A stretch of 64,000 bases of DNA from Streptomyces cadmiisoli (GTDB lineage Bacteria; Actinomycetota; Actinomycetes; Streptomycetales; Streptomycetaceae). The first letter of the stretch is position 1; the number at the start of each line of letters is the position of its first letter. This document shows, in pieces, positions 10,830-20,953 of this stretch. The position numbers were made by a program, and so were the translations under genes. The notes under the pieces were generated by a model. It was not told where the DNA came from and searched no databases. It saw nothing but the letters and a program-made list of their open reading frames with translations. The stretch spans positions 6,572,001 through 6,636,000 of the forward strand of contig NZ_CP030073.1 of NCBI RefSeq assembly GCF_003261055.1, given 5' to 3'.

Positions 10830-12101
10830 ATGCGGTGGACGCACGCCGCCGGTAGGGGCCTCCTCGCCCTCGTCGTCCTCCTGACCGGTTACGTCACCGC
10901 CGGCGCGCACGCCGACGACGCGCCCGCGGGGGGCCGCGGCCCGCTCACCCTGGCCACCGCGGGGGACCTGACGGCCTACCTCGGTCCCCTGCTCGACGAC
11001 TGGAACCGCACGAACCCCGGCGAGAGGATCACCCTCGTCGAGCTGCCGGACTCCGCCGACGAGACCCGCTCGCAGATGATCACCGACCTGCGCGGCGGAT
11101 CCCGCGGCCGCTTCGACATCCTCAACATCGACGTCGCCTGGACCTCCGAGTTCGCGGCGGCCGGCTGGATCCGCCCGCTGCCCCGCGACCGTTTCCCGCT
11201 GGACGCGTTCCTGCCCCCGGTCGTCGACACCGCGACCTGGGACGGGCAGCTGTACGCCGTCCCGTACGTCACCAACGCCGGACTGCTGCTGTACCGCAAG
11301 GACGTCCTCGCCGAGGAGGGCCTGCCGCCGCCGCGGACCTGGGCCGAACTGGAGCACGCCGCGCGGACCGTCGCCCCGAAGCACGGCCTCGATGGCTACG
11401 CGGGCCAGTTCCTGCCGTACGAGGGCCTCACCGTCAACGCCGCCGAGGCCGTGTACTCGGCGGGCGGCACGATCCTCGGCGACGAGGGCGAACGCGTCAC
11501 CGTGAACTCCGACGCGGCGCGCGAGGGGATCGGCTTCCTCGCCCGCGGGGTGCGCGAGGGCTGGATCCCGCGCGAGGCGCTGACCTACAAGGAGGAGGAG
11601 TCCAAGCAGGCCTTCCTCGACGGCGGCCTGCTGTTCCTGCGCAACTGGCCGTACGCGTACGCCGCCGCCTCGGCCGAGGGGTCGCCGCTGGCCGGCAAGG
11701 TCGGCGCCGTGCCGCTGCCCGGGCCGGACGGCCCCGGGGCGAGTGTGCTCGGCGGCTCCAATCTGGCCGTCAGCACCCACGCGCGGCACCCCGACACGGC
11801 CGCGCGCCTGATCGCGTACCTCACCAGCGAGCCCGTGCAGCGCCAGGTGCTCACGCGCGGCGCGCTGCCGCCGGTGCGCGCCGCGCTCTACGAGGACCCG
11901 AAGCTGGTCCGCGACCACCCCTATCTGCCCACCCTGCGGGCCGCCGTGCTGGCGGCCGCGCCGCGTCCCAAGAGCCCGCGCTACGACCAGGTCAGCCTGG
12001 TGGTGCAGGCGGTGGTGCACGACGCGACGACCGGGCGCCAGACGCCCGAGCGCGCGGTGCGACGGCTGGCGCGCGAGCTCGCCGTCATCTCCCGAGGCTA
12101 G
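10830..12101 (+). CDS. Secreted sugar-binding protein of ABC type (orphan, no lipobox)
   Basis: Extracellular solute-binding protein of the family that serves maltose, trehalose and glucoside importers. The ATG at 10830 follows GGGAGG at 10819-10824 and yields 423 residues. A signal peptide is visible (ARG-containing N-region, hydrophobic LLALVVLLTGYV, cleavage near AHA-DD at about 28), but there is no cysteine, so it is not a lipoprotein like typical Streptomyces binding proteins. The mature part has the family features GRFDILNIDVAWTSEFA, GQLYAVPYVTNAGLLLYRKD and LGGSNLAVS. No permease directly follows; next are a GH13 glucosidase and a second binding protein with permeases. It may be exported by Sec and act freely, or be anchored by an uncleaved signal. 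Confidence 0.85.
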   Translation: MRWTHAAGRGLLALVVLLTGYVTAGAHADDAPAGGRGPLTLATAGDLTAYLGPLLDDWNRTNPGERITLVELPDSADETRSQMITDLRGGSRGRFDILNIDVAWTSEFAAAGWIRPLPRDRFPLDAFLPPVVDTATWDGQLYAVPYVTNAGLLLYRKDVLAEEGLPPPRTWAELEHAARTVAPKHGLDGYAGQFLPYEGLTVNAAEAVYSAGGTILGDEGERVTVNSDAAREGIGFLARGVREGWIPREALTYKEEESKQAFLDGGLLFLRNWPYAYAAASAEGSPLAGKVGAVPLPGPDGPGASVLGGSNLAVSTHARHPDTAARLIAYLTSEPVQRQVLTRGALPPVRAALYEDPKLVRDHPYLPTLRAAVLAAAPRPKSPRYDQVSLVVQAVVHDATTGRQTPERAVRRLARELAVISRG

Positions 12102-12117
12102 TTACCTGTTAGGTAAC
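12101..12117. promoter_or_regulatory. Operator-like palindrome, site 2 (after the orphan binding-protein gene)
   Basis: GTTACCTGTTAGGTAAC is a perfect inverted repeat with 7-bp arms around GTT. It starts on the last base of the stop codon. Its core is the exact reverse complement of the 13-bp core at site 1. Being 80 to 100 bases upstream of the next promoter, it could act as an auxiliary operator for the glucosidase operon. Confidence 0.6.
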
Positions 12118-12198
12118 GCGGACGTATCGACCTACCCTTCGGCGCCCCGATAAGTCCGTATATCAACGGCCAACTGCGCGATACCTGCTGTCTATTCA

Positions 12199-12229
12199 TT
12201 GACACCTCCGTGAAACGCCTACCTAACAT
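12199..12229 (+). promoter_or_regulatory. Putative promoter of the glucosidase operon with an overlapping half operator
   Basis: TTGACA at 12199-12204 is a consensus -35, and TAACAT at 12224-12229 fits a -10 (TAnnnT) with a 19-base spacer. The -10 is overlapped by TACCTAACA (12220-12228), which repeats nine bases of the site 1 palindrome. If transcription starts near 12236, the ATG at 12232 cannot be the translation start, which favours the GTG at 12292. Confidence 0.5.
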
Positions 12230-12291
12230 GCATGCATAACCACCGGCCCGGAGCAGCATCGGGCTCCCGCACGCACAGACAGGTCGACGGG

Positions 12292-13932
<1,641 letters not shown>

Positions 13933-13972
13933 ACCTCCGTCCACCGCACGTCAACCGAAAAGGACATCAACG

Positions 13973-15301
13973 ATGATGAGACGACGTACCACCCTGCTCA
14001 CCGGCTGCACCGCGCTCGTACTGGCGATCGGCGCGACCGCCTGCGGCAGCAGCGACCCGGTCTCGGCCGGCGGCGGCGACAAGGCGCTCAGCGGCCAGAC
14101 GGTCTCCGTGGCCGGTGTCTGGTCCGGCAGCGAGCAGGAGAACTTCCAGAAGGTGCTCGACGCCTTCACCGAGAAGACGGGGGCGAAGACCCAGTTCGTG
14201 TCCACCGGCGACAACGTCTCCACCGTCGTCGGCAGCAAGATCGAGGGCGGCAACGCCCCCGACCTCGTCATGGTCCCGCAGGTCGGCGTGCTCCAGCAGT
14301 TCGCGAAGGAGGGCTGGCTCCAGCCGCTGTCCAAGACCGCCCAGGAGTCGGTCGGCGCCAACTACGCACAGGCGTGGAAGACGTACGGCAGCGTCGACGG
14401 CACCCTCTACGGCCTGTACTTCAAGGCCGCCCACAAGTCGACCGTCTGGTACAGCCCCGACGCCCTCGCCCAGGCCGGCGTCGAGCCGCCGAAGACGTAC
14501 GAGGAGATGCTGGAGGCCGGGCGCACCGTCTCCGACTCCGGGCTGGCCGCGTTCTCGGTCGCCGGGCAGGACGGCTGGACGCTCACCGACTGGTTCGAGA
14601 ACATCTACCTCTCCCAGGCCGGACCCGAGAAGTACGACGCCCTCGCCGCGCACGAGCTGAAGTGGACCGACGCCACCGTGGTCGATGCGCTCACCACGCT
14701 CGGTGAGCTGTTCAAGGACAAGCAGCTCGTCGCCGGCGGTCAGAAGCAGGCCCTGAACACCGACTTCCCGGGCTCGGTGGAGAAGGTGTTCGGGCCGAAG
14801 CCCGAGGCGGGCATGGTCTACGAGGGCGACTTCGTCGCCGGGGTCGCCAAGGACCAGTTCGGCCGGACCATCGGCGAGGACGCGAACTTCTTCCCGTTCC
14901 CGGCGGTCGACGGCGGCACCGCGCCCGTGGTCAGCGGCGGCGACGCGGCCGTGGTCCTCAAGGACGGCAAGAACGCCGAGGCCGGCATGAAGCTCCTGGA
15001 GTACCTCGCCACCCCGGAGGCCGCCGCGGTGTGGGCCGAGGCGGGCGGCTTCCTCTCCCCGAACAAGAAGCTCGACCTCGCCTCCTACGGCGACGACGTC
15101 ACCCGGGCCACCGCCGAGTCGCTGGTCGGTGCCGGGGACTCGGTCCGCTTCGACATGTCCGACCAGGCGCCCGCCGCCTTCGGCGGCACCAAGGGCGCGG
15201 GCGAGTGGAAGATCCTCCAGGACTTCCTGCGCGACCCCTCCGACCCGAAGGGCACCGCCGCCGAGCTGGAGAAGGCGGCGGCCAAGGCTTACGGGAACTG
15301 A
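13973..15301 (+). CDS. Sugar ABC transporter substrate-binding lipoprotein
   Basis: Captures an alpha-glucoside-like sugar outside the cell and delivers it to the two permeases encoded next. The ATG at 13973 (a second ATG follows directly) is served by AAAAGGA at 13957-13963. The 442 residues begin with a lipoprotein signal: basic MRRRTT, hydrophobic stretch, then ATACGSS with the lipid-bearing Cys near residue 25. The mature region shows the family-1 binding-protein folds (APDLVMVPQVGVLQQF, TLYGLYFKAAHKSTVWY, VVSGGDAAVVLKDGKN). The genes glucosidase, binding protein and two permeases form one operon. Confidence 0.92.
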   Translation: MMRRRTTLLTGCTALVLAIGATACGSSDPVSAGGGDKALSGQTVSVAGVWSGSEQENFQKVLDAFTEKTGAKTQFVSTGDNVSTVVGSKIEGGNAPDLVMVPQVGVLQQFAKEGWLQPLSKTAQESVGANYAQAWKTYGSVDGTLYGLYFKAAHKSTVWYSPDALAQAGVEPPKTYEEMLEAGRTVSDSGLAAFSVAGQDGWTLTDWFENIYLSQAGPEKYDALAAHELKWTDATVVDALTTLGELFKDKQLVAGGQKQALNTDFPGSVEKVFGPKPEAGMVYEGDFVAGVAKDQFGRTIGEDANFFPFPAVDGGTAPVVSGGDAAVVLKDGKNAEAGMKLLEYLATPEAAAVWAEAGGFLSPNKKLDLASYGDDVTRATAESLVGAGDSVRFDMSDQAPAAFGGTKGAGEWKILQDFLRDPSDPKGTAAELEKAAAKAYGN

Positions 15302-15306
15302 CCACC

Positions 15307-16668
15307 ATGACCGCCACACTCGTGAAAGAGGCGAGCCCGCCGGCCGCCCCCGGCGCCGCGGGCCGCCGGCCCTCGCGGCGCCGGGGGCGGATCGTCGCGC
15401 TGCTGTTCGTCCTTCCCGCCCTGCTCCTGCTCGGCGCCCTCGTCGTCTACCCGGTGCTGTTCTCCGTCGGGCGCAGCTTCTTCGACGCGGCAGGCACCCG
15501 GTTCGTCGGCGCCGACAACTACACCGAGATGTTCAGCGACCCGGCGACACTCAAGGCCGTCCGCAACACCGCGATCTGGGTGGTCGTGGCGCCGACGCTG
15601 CTCACCGGGCTGGGGCTGGTGCTGGCCGTCCTGGTGGAGAAGATCCGCTGGGCGACGGCGTTCAAGCTGCTGCTGTTCATGCCGATGGCGGTCTCCTTCC
15701 TGGCCGCCGGCATCATCTTCCGGCTCGCCTACGACGAGGACCCGGACAAGGGTGTGCTGAACGCCGCCGTGGTCGGCATCCACGACACCTTCCAGGGCAC
15801 CGCCGGCTATCCGACGGCCCGGGCGCGCGACGGCCAGGGCATGGCCGAGGAGAAGGACGGGGGGTACCGGACGACGGCCGCTACGTCGCCGGGGGAGCCG
15901 GCCCTCGCGCTCGGCCTCGTCGGTGTGCTGCCCGGGGACCTGCCAGGCGGCGCCGAACCGGCCCACGCGGCGGCCGGGCGCGAGCCCGCCGCCGACGAGC
16001 TGCGCGGCGTCGTGTACCTGGACTTCACCCCCGGCGGGGGAGGGGAGCAGGGCAGCGTCGACCGGCGCGAGAGCGGGCTGCCGGAGATGACCGTGCAGGC
16101 GGTGCGCGACGGCGGCACGGTCGCCTCCACGACCACCGCCTCCGACGGCTCCTTCAGCTTCACGGGACTGGACCCCGGCTCGTACACGGTGCGGCTGCCC
16201 GCCTCGAACTTCGCGCCGCCCTACGAGGGCGTCTCCTGGCTCGGACCGGCGCTGGTGACACCCGCGATCATCGGGGCGTACCTGTGGATCTGGACCGGCT
16301 TCGCGATGGTGCTGATCGGCGCCGGGCTGGCCACGCTGCCCCGGGACGCGCTGGAGGCGGCGCGGATGGACGGCGCCAACGAGTGGCAGATCTTCCGGCG
16401 GATCACCGTCCCGCTGCTCGCGCCGGTGCTCACCGTGGTGTTCGTGACCCTGGTGATCAACGTGATGAAGGTCTTCGACCTGGTCTACATCATCGCGCCC
16501 GGTCCGGTGCAGGAGGACGCGACCGTGCTGGCGACCCAGATGTGGCTGGTGTCCTTCGGCGGGGGCAACGACCAGGGCCTCGGCAGCGCGCTCGGTGTGC
16601 TCCTGCTGCTCCTGGTGATCCCGGCGATGGTCTTCAACGTCCGCCGTTTCCGAAGGAGTCAGCGATGA
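15307..16668 (+). CDS. Sugar ABC transporter permease (MalF type) with an inserted extracytoplasmic domain
   Basis: First membrane subunit of the importer. The ATG at 15307 gives 453 residues, about 150 longer than usual for Streptomyces MalF-type permeases. Helices lie at about 28-52, 87-110, 118-140, 315-345, 368-392 and 425-443, and the EAA loop that touches the ATPase is ALEAARMDGANEWQIF (about 348-363). The extra length is a segment at about 150-312 facing outward. It includes a beta-rich piece at 233-300 (GVVYLDF, GLPEMTVQAV, SDGSFSFTGLDPGSYTVRLP) resembling SdrD-B/SpaA or carboxypeptidase-regulatory folds of surface proteins. Its stop overlaps the next permease start (ATGA). Confidence 0.88.
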   Translation: MTATLVKEASPPAAPGAAGRRPSRRRGRIVALLFVLPALLLLGALVVYPVLFSVGRSFFDAAGTRFVGADNYTEMFSDPATLKAVRNTAIWVVVAPTLLTGLGLVLAVLVEKIRWATAFKLLLFMPMAVSFLAAGIIFRLAYDEDPDKGVLNAAVVGIHDTFQGTAGYPTARARDGQGMAEEKDGGYRTTAATSPGEPALALGLVGVLPGDLPGGAEPAHAAAGREPAADELRGVVYLDFTPGGGGEQGSVDRRESGLPEMTVQAVRDGGTVASTTTASDGSFSFTGLDPGSYTVRLPASNFAPPYEGVSWLGPALVTPAIIGAYLWIWTGFAMVLIGAGLATLPRDALEAARMDGANEWQIFRRITVPLLAPVLTVVFVTLVINVMKVFDLVYIIAPGPVQEDATVLATQMWLVSFGGGNDQGLGSALGVLLLLLVIPAMVFNVRRFRRSQR

Positions 16669-17504
16669 ACGCCGTCCGACGGGGTCTGGGCAACAGCCTG
16701 GTCCAGGCCCTCCTCGTGGTGGTGGGCCTGGTCTGGCTCACCCCGTTGGCCGGGCTGTTCCTGTCGTCGCTGCGCTCCGCCGAGGAGACCGCGCAGGGCG
16801 GCTGGTGGACGGTGTTCACCAGCCCCGGGCAGCTGTCCTTCGACAACTACTCCGCGCTGCTGGAGAACGCCGGCATCACACAGGCGTTCTGGAACACCGT
16901 GCTGATCTCGGTGCCGGCCACGGCGCTGGTGGTCGTCGTCGCGGCACTCGCCGGATACGCCTTCGCCTGGCTGGACTTCCCCGGCCGCGAACCGCTCTTC
17001 CTGCTGGTGGTGGCGCTGCTGGTGGTGCCGGTGCAGATCGGTCTGCTGCCGGTGGCCAAACTCTTCGGGCAGCTGGGGCTGTTCGGCACGATCCCGGGCG
17101 TGGTCCTCTTCCACGTGGCCTACGGTCTGCCGTTCGCCGTGTTCCTGCTGCGCAACTACTTCGCCGAGATACCGAAGGAGATGCTGGAGGCCGCCCGTAT
17201 GGACGGCGGCAGCGAGTGGCGCATCTTCACCCGGCTGGTCCTGCCGGTGGGCCGGCCCGCCATCGCCAGCCTCGCGATCTTCCAGTTCCTGTGGGTCTGG
17301 AACGACATGCTGGTGGCCCTGCTGTTCGCGGACAGCTCCGCACAGCCGCTGACCGTGGAACTCCAGTCCCAGATCCGCCAGTTCGGCAGCAACATCGACG
17401 TCCTGGCGCCCGGCGCGTTCGTGTCGCTGGTCGTGCCGGTGGTGGTGTTCTTCGCCTTCCAGCGGCACTTCGTCCAGGGGGTCATGGCGGGCTCGGTCAA
17501 GTAG
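16665..17504 (+). CDS. Sugar ABC transporter permease (MalG type)
   Basis: Second membrane subunit of the importer; 279 residues with six helices and the EAA loop EMLEAARMDGGSEWRIF (about 181-197). It is coupled to the preceding permease by a 4-base overlap and preceded by GAAGGAG. The C-terminal FAFQRHFVQGVMAGSVK is typical of MalG homologues in binding-protein operons. No ATP-binding gene follows; a strong terminator closes the operon. The importer must use an ATPase encoded elsewhere, as known for MsiK-served systems in Streptomyces. Confidence 0.93.
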   Translation: MNAVRRGLGNSLVQALLVVVGLVWLTPLAGLFLSSLRSAEETAQGGWWTVFTSPGQLSFDNYSALLENAGITQAFWNTVLISVPATALVVVVAALAGYAFAWLDFPGREPLFLLVVALLVVPVQIGLLPVAKLFGQLGLFGTIPGVVLFHVAYGLPFAVFLLRNYFAEIPKEMLEAARMDGGSEWRIFTRLVLPVGRPAIASLAIFQFLWVWNDMLVALLFADSSAQPLTVELQSQIRQFGSNIDVLAPGAFVSLVVPVVVFFAFQRHFVQGVMAGSVK

Positions 17505-17520
17505 GGGCCCGGCCCGGACA

Positions 17521-17562
17521 CGAGGAAGCGGGGCCCGCCGTCCGGCGGGCCCCGCTTCCTCG
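17521..17562. terminator. Strong bidirectional terminator between the sugar operon and pgl
   Basis: Perfect 19-bp arms (17521-17539 and 17544-17562) around a GTCC tetraloop lie between two convergent genes, 17 bases after the permease stop and 12 bases before the pgl stop. Confidence 0.85.
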
Positions 17563-17573
17563 TACTGTCTCCG

Positions 17574-18356
17574 TCAGGGCGACGCCGGCGGGTACAGCGA
17601 CCTCGGCAGTTGCGAGGCCGCCGCCGAGTCCAGCAGCCACAGGGTGCGGGCACGGCCCTGCGCGCCGGCCGCCGGGGCCTGGATCTCACCGGCACCGGAC
17701 AGCGCGATCGCCGCGGCGTTCGCCTTGTCCTCGCCGGCGGCCAGGAGCCACACCTCACGGGCGGCCCGGATCGCGGGCAGGGTCAGGGTGATCCGGGTCG
17801 GCGGCGGCTTGGGCGCGCCGTGCACGCCGACCACCGTGCGCTCCGTCTCCCGCACGGCGGGCAGCTCGGGGAACAGCGACGCCACATGGGTGTCCGGTCC
17901 GACGCCCAGCATCAGCACGTCGAACGTGGGGACCGTGCCGTGGTTCTCGGGACCGCTCGCGCGGGCCAGTTCCTCGGCGTACGAGGCGGCCGCCGCCTCC
18001 ACGTCCGAGCCGTACGGGCCGTCCGACGCGGGCATCGCGTGCACGCGCTTCGGGTCCAGCGGCACGGAGTCGAGCAGGGCCTCGCGGGCCTGGGTGACAT
18101 TGCGCTCGGGGTCGCCCTCGGGCAGGAAGCGCTCGTCACCCCACCACAGGTCCAGCCGGCCCCAGTCGATCGCGTCGCGGGCGGGCGCGGCGGCCAGCGC
18201 GGCCAGCAGTCCGTTGCCGTTGCGGCCGCCCGTGAGGACGACGGACGCGGTGCCGCGCGAGGCCTGGGCGTCCACGATCTTCGTGATCAGCCGGGCCGCG
18301 GCGGCCTGCGCCATCAGCTCCTTGTCGTGGTGCACGACGAGTTGGGGAGTGCTCAC
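17574..18356 (-). CDS. pgl: 6-phosphogluconolactonase
   Basis: Hydrolyses 6-phosphogluconolactone made by Zwf to 6-phosphogluconate. The 260 residues show the NagB/DevB fold: VVLTGGRNG near the start, LWWGDERFLPEGDPERN (about 92-108) and MLGVGPDTHVASLFP (about 151-165), the phosphosugar-binding and catalytic region. The GTG start overlaps the opcA stop (GTGA). It is the last gene of the tkt-tal-zwf-opcA-pgl cluster, and the shared terminator at 17521-17562 ends it. Confidence 0.94.
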   Translation of the reverse strand: MSTPQLVVHHDKELMAQAAAARLITKIVDAQASRGTASVVLTGGRNGNGLLAALAAAPARDAIDWGRLDLWWGDERFLPEGDPERNVTQAREALLDSVPLDPKRVHAMPASDGPYGSDVEAAAASYAEELARASGPENHGTVPTFDVLMLGVGPDTHVASLFPELPAVRETERTVVGVHGAPKPPPTRITLTLPAIRAAREVWLLAAGEDKANAAAIALSGAGEIQAPAAGAQGRARTLWLLDSAAASQLPRSLYPPASP

Positions 18357-19417
18357 TTCGCCGCCGCCTTCTTCACCGGTGCCGACCCCGCCGCGTCCTT
18401 CGCGGGAGCTTTCGCGGAGCTCCCGGCCGGAACCGGGACCGCGGCAGCTTCTCCTTTGGCCGGAGTCTGCCCGCCCTCGGGCCCGCCGTCGGTGGAGCGC
18501 AGCCGGTCCACTCCGTACCGCAGCGCCGAGGCGTAGGTGTCGTCGGGGTCGAGACGGCGCAGTTCCTCCGCGATCAGCTCGGCCGTGTCGCGGCGCTTGA
18601 GCGCCACCGCCCGGTCCGGCTGGCCCTGGATGGACAGGGTCGCCAGCGAACCGTCGGCCCGGTCCAGGGCGATCGCGCCGCAGTCGGTGTCCATACGGAC
18701 CGCGGTCAGACCCGGCCCGGCGGACAGCGTGCGCCGCACGGGGACGGCGAGCCGGTCCGCGAGCCACATCGCCAGCAGCTCGCAGCTCGGGTTGAACTCC
18801 TCGCCCTCCACCTCGACGCCCCGGACCTCGCAGACCACCTGGTCGAGCGCCGCGGCCAGCATCGAGCGCCAGGGCGTGATGCGGGTCCACGACAGATCGG
18901 TGTCGCCGGGGGTGTAGGTCTTGGCGCGGGCCGCCAGGTCCCGCACCGGCTGCTCGGCCGCGTACGAGTCGGTGACCCGGCGCTGGGCCAGGGCGCCGAG
19001 GGGATCCTGCGCCGGGTCCACGGGCGCGTTCACCGGCCACCAGACGACCACGGGGGCGTCGGGCAGCAGCAGCGGCAGCACCACCGACTGGGCGTGGTCC
19101 GCCACGTCGCCGTACGTCCGCAGGACGACCGTCTCGCCGGAACCGGCGTCGGCGCCCACCCGTACCTCGGCGTCGAGCCGGGACTTGGTGCGGTCCCGGG
19201 GGCTGCGGGAGACCCGCCGGATGACGACCAGGGTGCGCGAGGGGTGCTCGCGCGAGGCGTCGGTGGCGGCCCGCATGGCGTCGTAGGCGTTCTCCTCGTC
19301 GGTGACGACGACCAGGGTGAGGACCATGCCGACGGCCGGCGTGCCGATGGCCCGCCGGCCCTGCACGAGCGCCTTGTTGATCTTGCTGGCGGTGGTGTCG
19401 GTGAGGTCTATCTTCAT
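18353..19417 (-). CDS. opcA: Glucose-6-phosphate dehydrogenase assembly protein OpcA
   Basis: OpcA is needed for active assembly of Zwf in actinobacteria and cyanobacteria. The ATG at 19417 begins MKIDLTDTTASKINKALV, the conserved start, and overlaps the zwf stop by four bases, giving 354 residues. Conserved WWPVNAPVDPAQDPLGALAQRR and the region around LSWTRITPWRSMLAAALD identify the family. The last 50 residues are an Ala, Lys and Pro-rich tail, probably disordered. Confidence 0.95.
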   Translation of the reverse strand: MKIDLTDTTASKINKALVQGRRAIGTPAVGMVLTLVVVTDEENAYDAMRAATDASREHPSRTLVVIRRVSRSPRDRTKSRLDAEVRVGADAGSGETVVLRTYGDVADHAQSVVLPLLLPDAPVVVWWPVNAPVDPAQDPLGALAQRRVTDSYAAEQPVRDLAARAKTYTPGDTDLSWTRITPWRSMLAAALDQVVCEVRGVEVEGEEFNPSCELLAMWLADRLAVPVRRTLSAGPGLTAVRMDTDCGAIALDRADGSLATLSIQGQPDRAVALKRRDTAELIAEELRRLDPDDTYASALRYGVDRLRSTDGGPEGGQTPAKGEAAAVPVPAGSSAKAPAKDAAGSAPVKKAAAK

Positions 19418-20949
19418 GGCCGGCGCCAGCTCCGTCCGTCTCGTTCGAGCATGTCGTCCGCCTCGACGGGGCCCCACGTCCCGGCCGGGTACTGCGCGGG
19501 CCTGCCGTGCTGGTCCCAGTACTGCTCGATCGGGTCGAGGATCTCCCAGGACAGCTCGACCTCCTCGGTGCGCGGGAAGAGGTTGGAGTCGCCGAGCAGC
19601 ACGTCGAGGATGAGTCGCTCGTACGCCTCCGGGCTGGACTCCGTGAAGGACTCGCCGTAGGCGAAGTCCATGGACACGTCCCGGATCTCCATCGAGGTGC
19701 CCGGCACCTTGGAGCCGAAGCGGACGGTGACGCCCTCGTCGGGCTGCACCCGGATGACGATCGCGTTCTGGCCCAGTTCCTCGGTGGCCGTCGCGCCGAA
19801 GGGGGAGTGCGGGGCACTCTGGAAGACGACCGCGATCTCGGTGACACGGCGGCCGAGCCGCTTGCCGGTACGCAGGTAGAACGGCACGCCCGCCCAGCGG
19901 CGGTTGTCGATCCCCAGCTTGATCGCGGCGTAGGTGTCGGTCTTCGACCCGCGGTCGATGCCCTCTTCCTCCAGGTAGCCGATGACCTGCTCGCCGCCCT
20001 GCCAGCCGGCCGCGTACTGGGCGCGGACGGTGTTGCGGCCCAGGTCCTTGGGCACCTTCACGGCGCCGAGCACCTTGGTCTTCTCCGCGGCCAGCGCGTC
20101 CGCGTCGAAGGAGGCGGGCTCCTCCATCGCGGTCAGCGCGAGCAGCTGGAGCAGGTGGTTCTGGATGACGTCACGGGCGGCCCCGATGCCGTCGTAGTAG
20201 CCGGCCCGGCCGCCGATGCCGATGTCCTCGGCCATCGTGATCTGCACATGGTCGACGAAGGACCGGTTCCAGATCGGCTCGAACATCGTGTTGGCGAAGC
20301 GCAGCGCCAGGATGTTCTGGACGGTCTCCTTGCCCAGGTAGTGGTCGATGCGGAAGACCTGGTCCGGGGCGAAGACCTCGTGCACGACCTTGTTGAGCTC
20401 CTCGGCCGACTTCAGGTCGTGGCCGAAGGGCTTCTCGATGACCGCGCGCCGCCAGGAACCCCCCTTCTGGTCGGCCAGCCCGTGCTTCTTCAGCTGCTGG
20501 ATGACCACCGGGAAGGAGCGGGGCGGCACGGACAGGTAGAAGGCGAAGTTGCCGCCCGTGCCCTGCGCCTTGTCCAGCTCCTCGATGGTGCCGCGCAGCC
20601 GCTCGAAGGCGTCGTCGTCGTCGAAGGTGCCCTGGACGAAGCGCATCCCCTGGATGAGCTGCTGCCAGACCTCCTCGCGGAACGGCGTGCGCGCGTGCTC
20701 CTTGACGGCGTCGTGGACCTCCTGCGCGAAGTCCTCGTTCTGCCACTCGCGGCGGGCGAACCCGACCAGCGAGAAGCCCGGCGGCAGCAGACCCCGGTTG
20801 GCGAGGTCGTACACCGCGGGCATCAGCTTCTTCCGTGACAAATCGCCCGTGACGCCGAAAATGACCAGGCCCGACGGCCCCGCGATACGCGGGAGCCGTC
20901 GGTCTGCGGGGTCACGAAGCGGATTCGCTCCTGTGACGAAGGGGGACAA
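19414..20949 (-). CDS. zwf: Glucose-6-phosphate 1-dehydrogenase
   Basis: Oxidises glucose 6-phosphate with NADP+ as the entry step of the oxidative pentose phosphate pathway. The 511 residues have GVTGDLSRKK for the dinucleotide (about 33-42), the active-site RIDHYLGKE (about 199-207) and IEKPFGHDL. The start is the TTG at 20949: it follows GGAGGG in the 3' end of tal by 9 bases, and the NPLRDPADRRLPRIAGPSGL opening is retained. Only four bases separate it from the tal stop. Confidence 0.95.
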   Translation of the reverse strand: MSPFVTGANPLRDPADRRLPRIAGPSGLVIFGVTGDLSRKKLMPAVYDLANRGLLPPGFSLVGFARREWQNEDFAQEVHDAVKEHARTPFREEVWQQLIQGMRFVQGTFDDDDAFERLRGTIEELDKAQGTGGNFAFYLSVPPRSFPVVIQQLKKHGLADQKGGSWRRAVIEKPFGHDLKSAEELNKVVHEVFAPDQVFRIDHYLGKETVQNILALRFANTMFEPIWNRSFVDHVQITMAEDIGIGGRAGYYDGIGAARDVIQNHLLQLLALTAMEEPASFDADALAAEKTKVLGAVKVPKDLGRNTVRAQYAAGWQGGEQVIGYLEEEGIDRGSKTDTYAAIKLGIDNRRWAGVPFYLRTGKRLGRRVTEIAVVFQSAPHSPFGATATEELGQNAIVIRVQPDEGVTVRFGSKVPGTSMEIRDVSMDFAYGESFTESSPEAYERLILDVLLGDSNLFPRTEEVELSWEILDPIEQYWDQHGRPAQYPAGTWGPVEADDMLERDGRSWRRP

Positions 20950-20953
20950 GGTT

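Noticed and set aside
12232..12291. ATG at 12232 as the start of the glucosidase
   Set aside because: It lies before the predicted start of transcription, overlaps the half operator and adds residues without homology.
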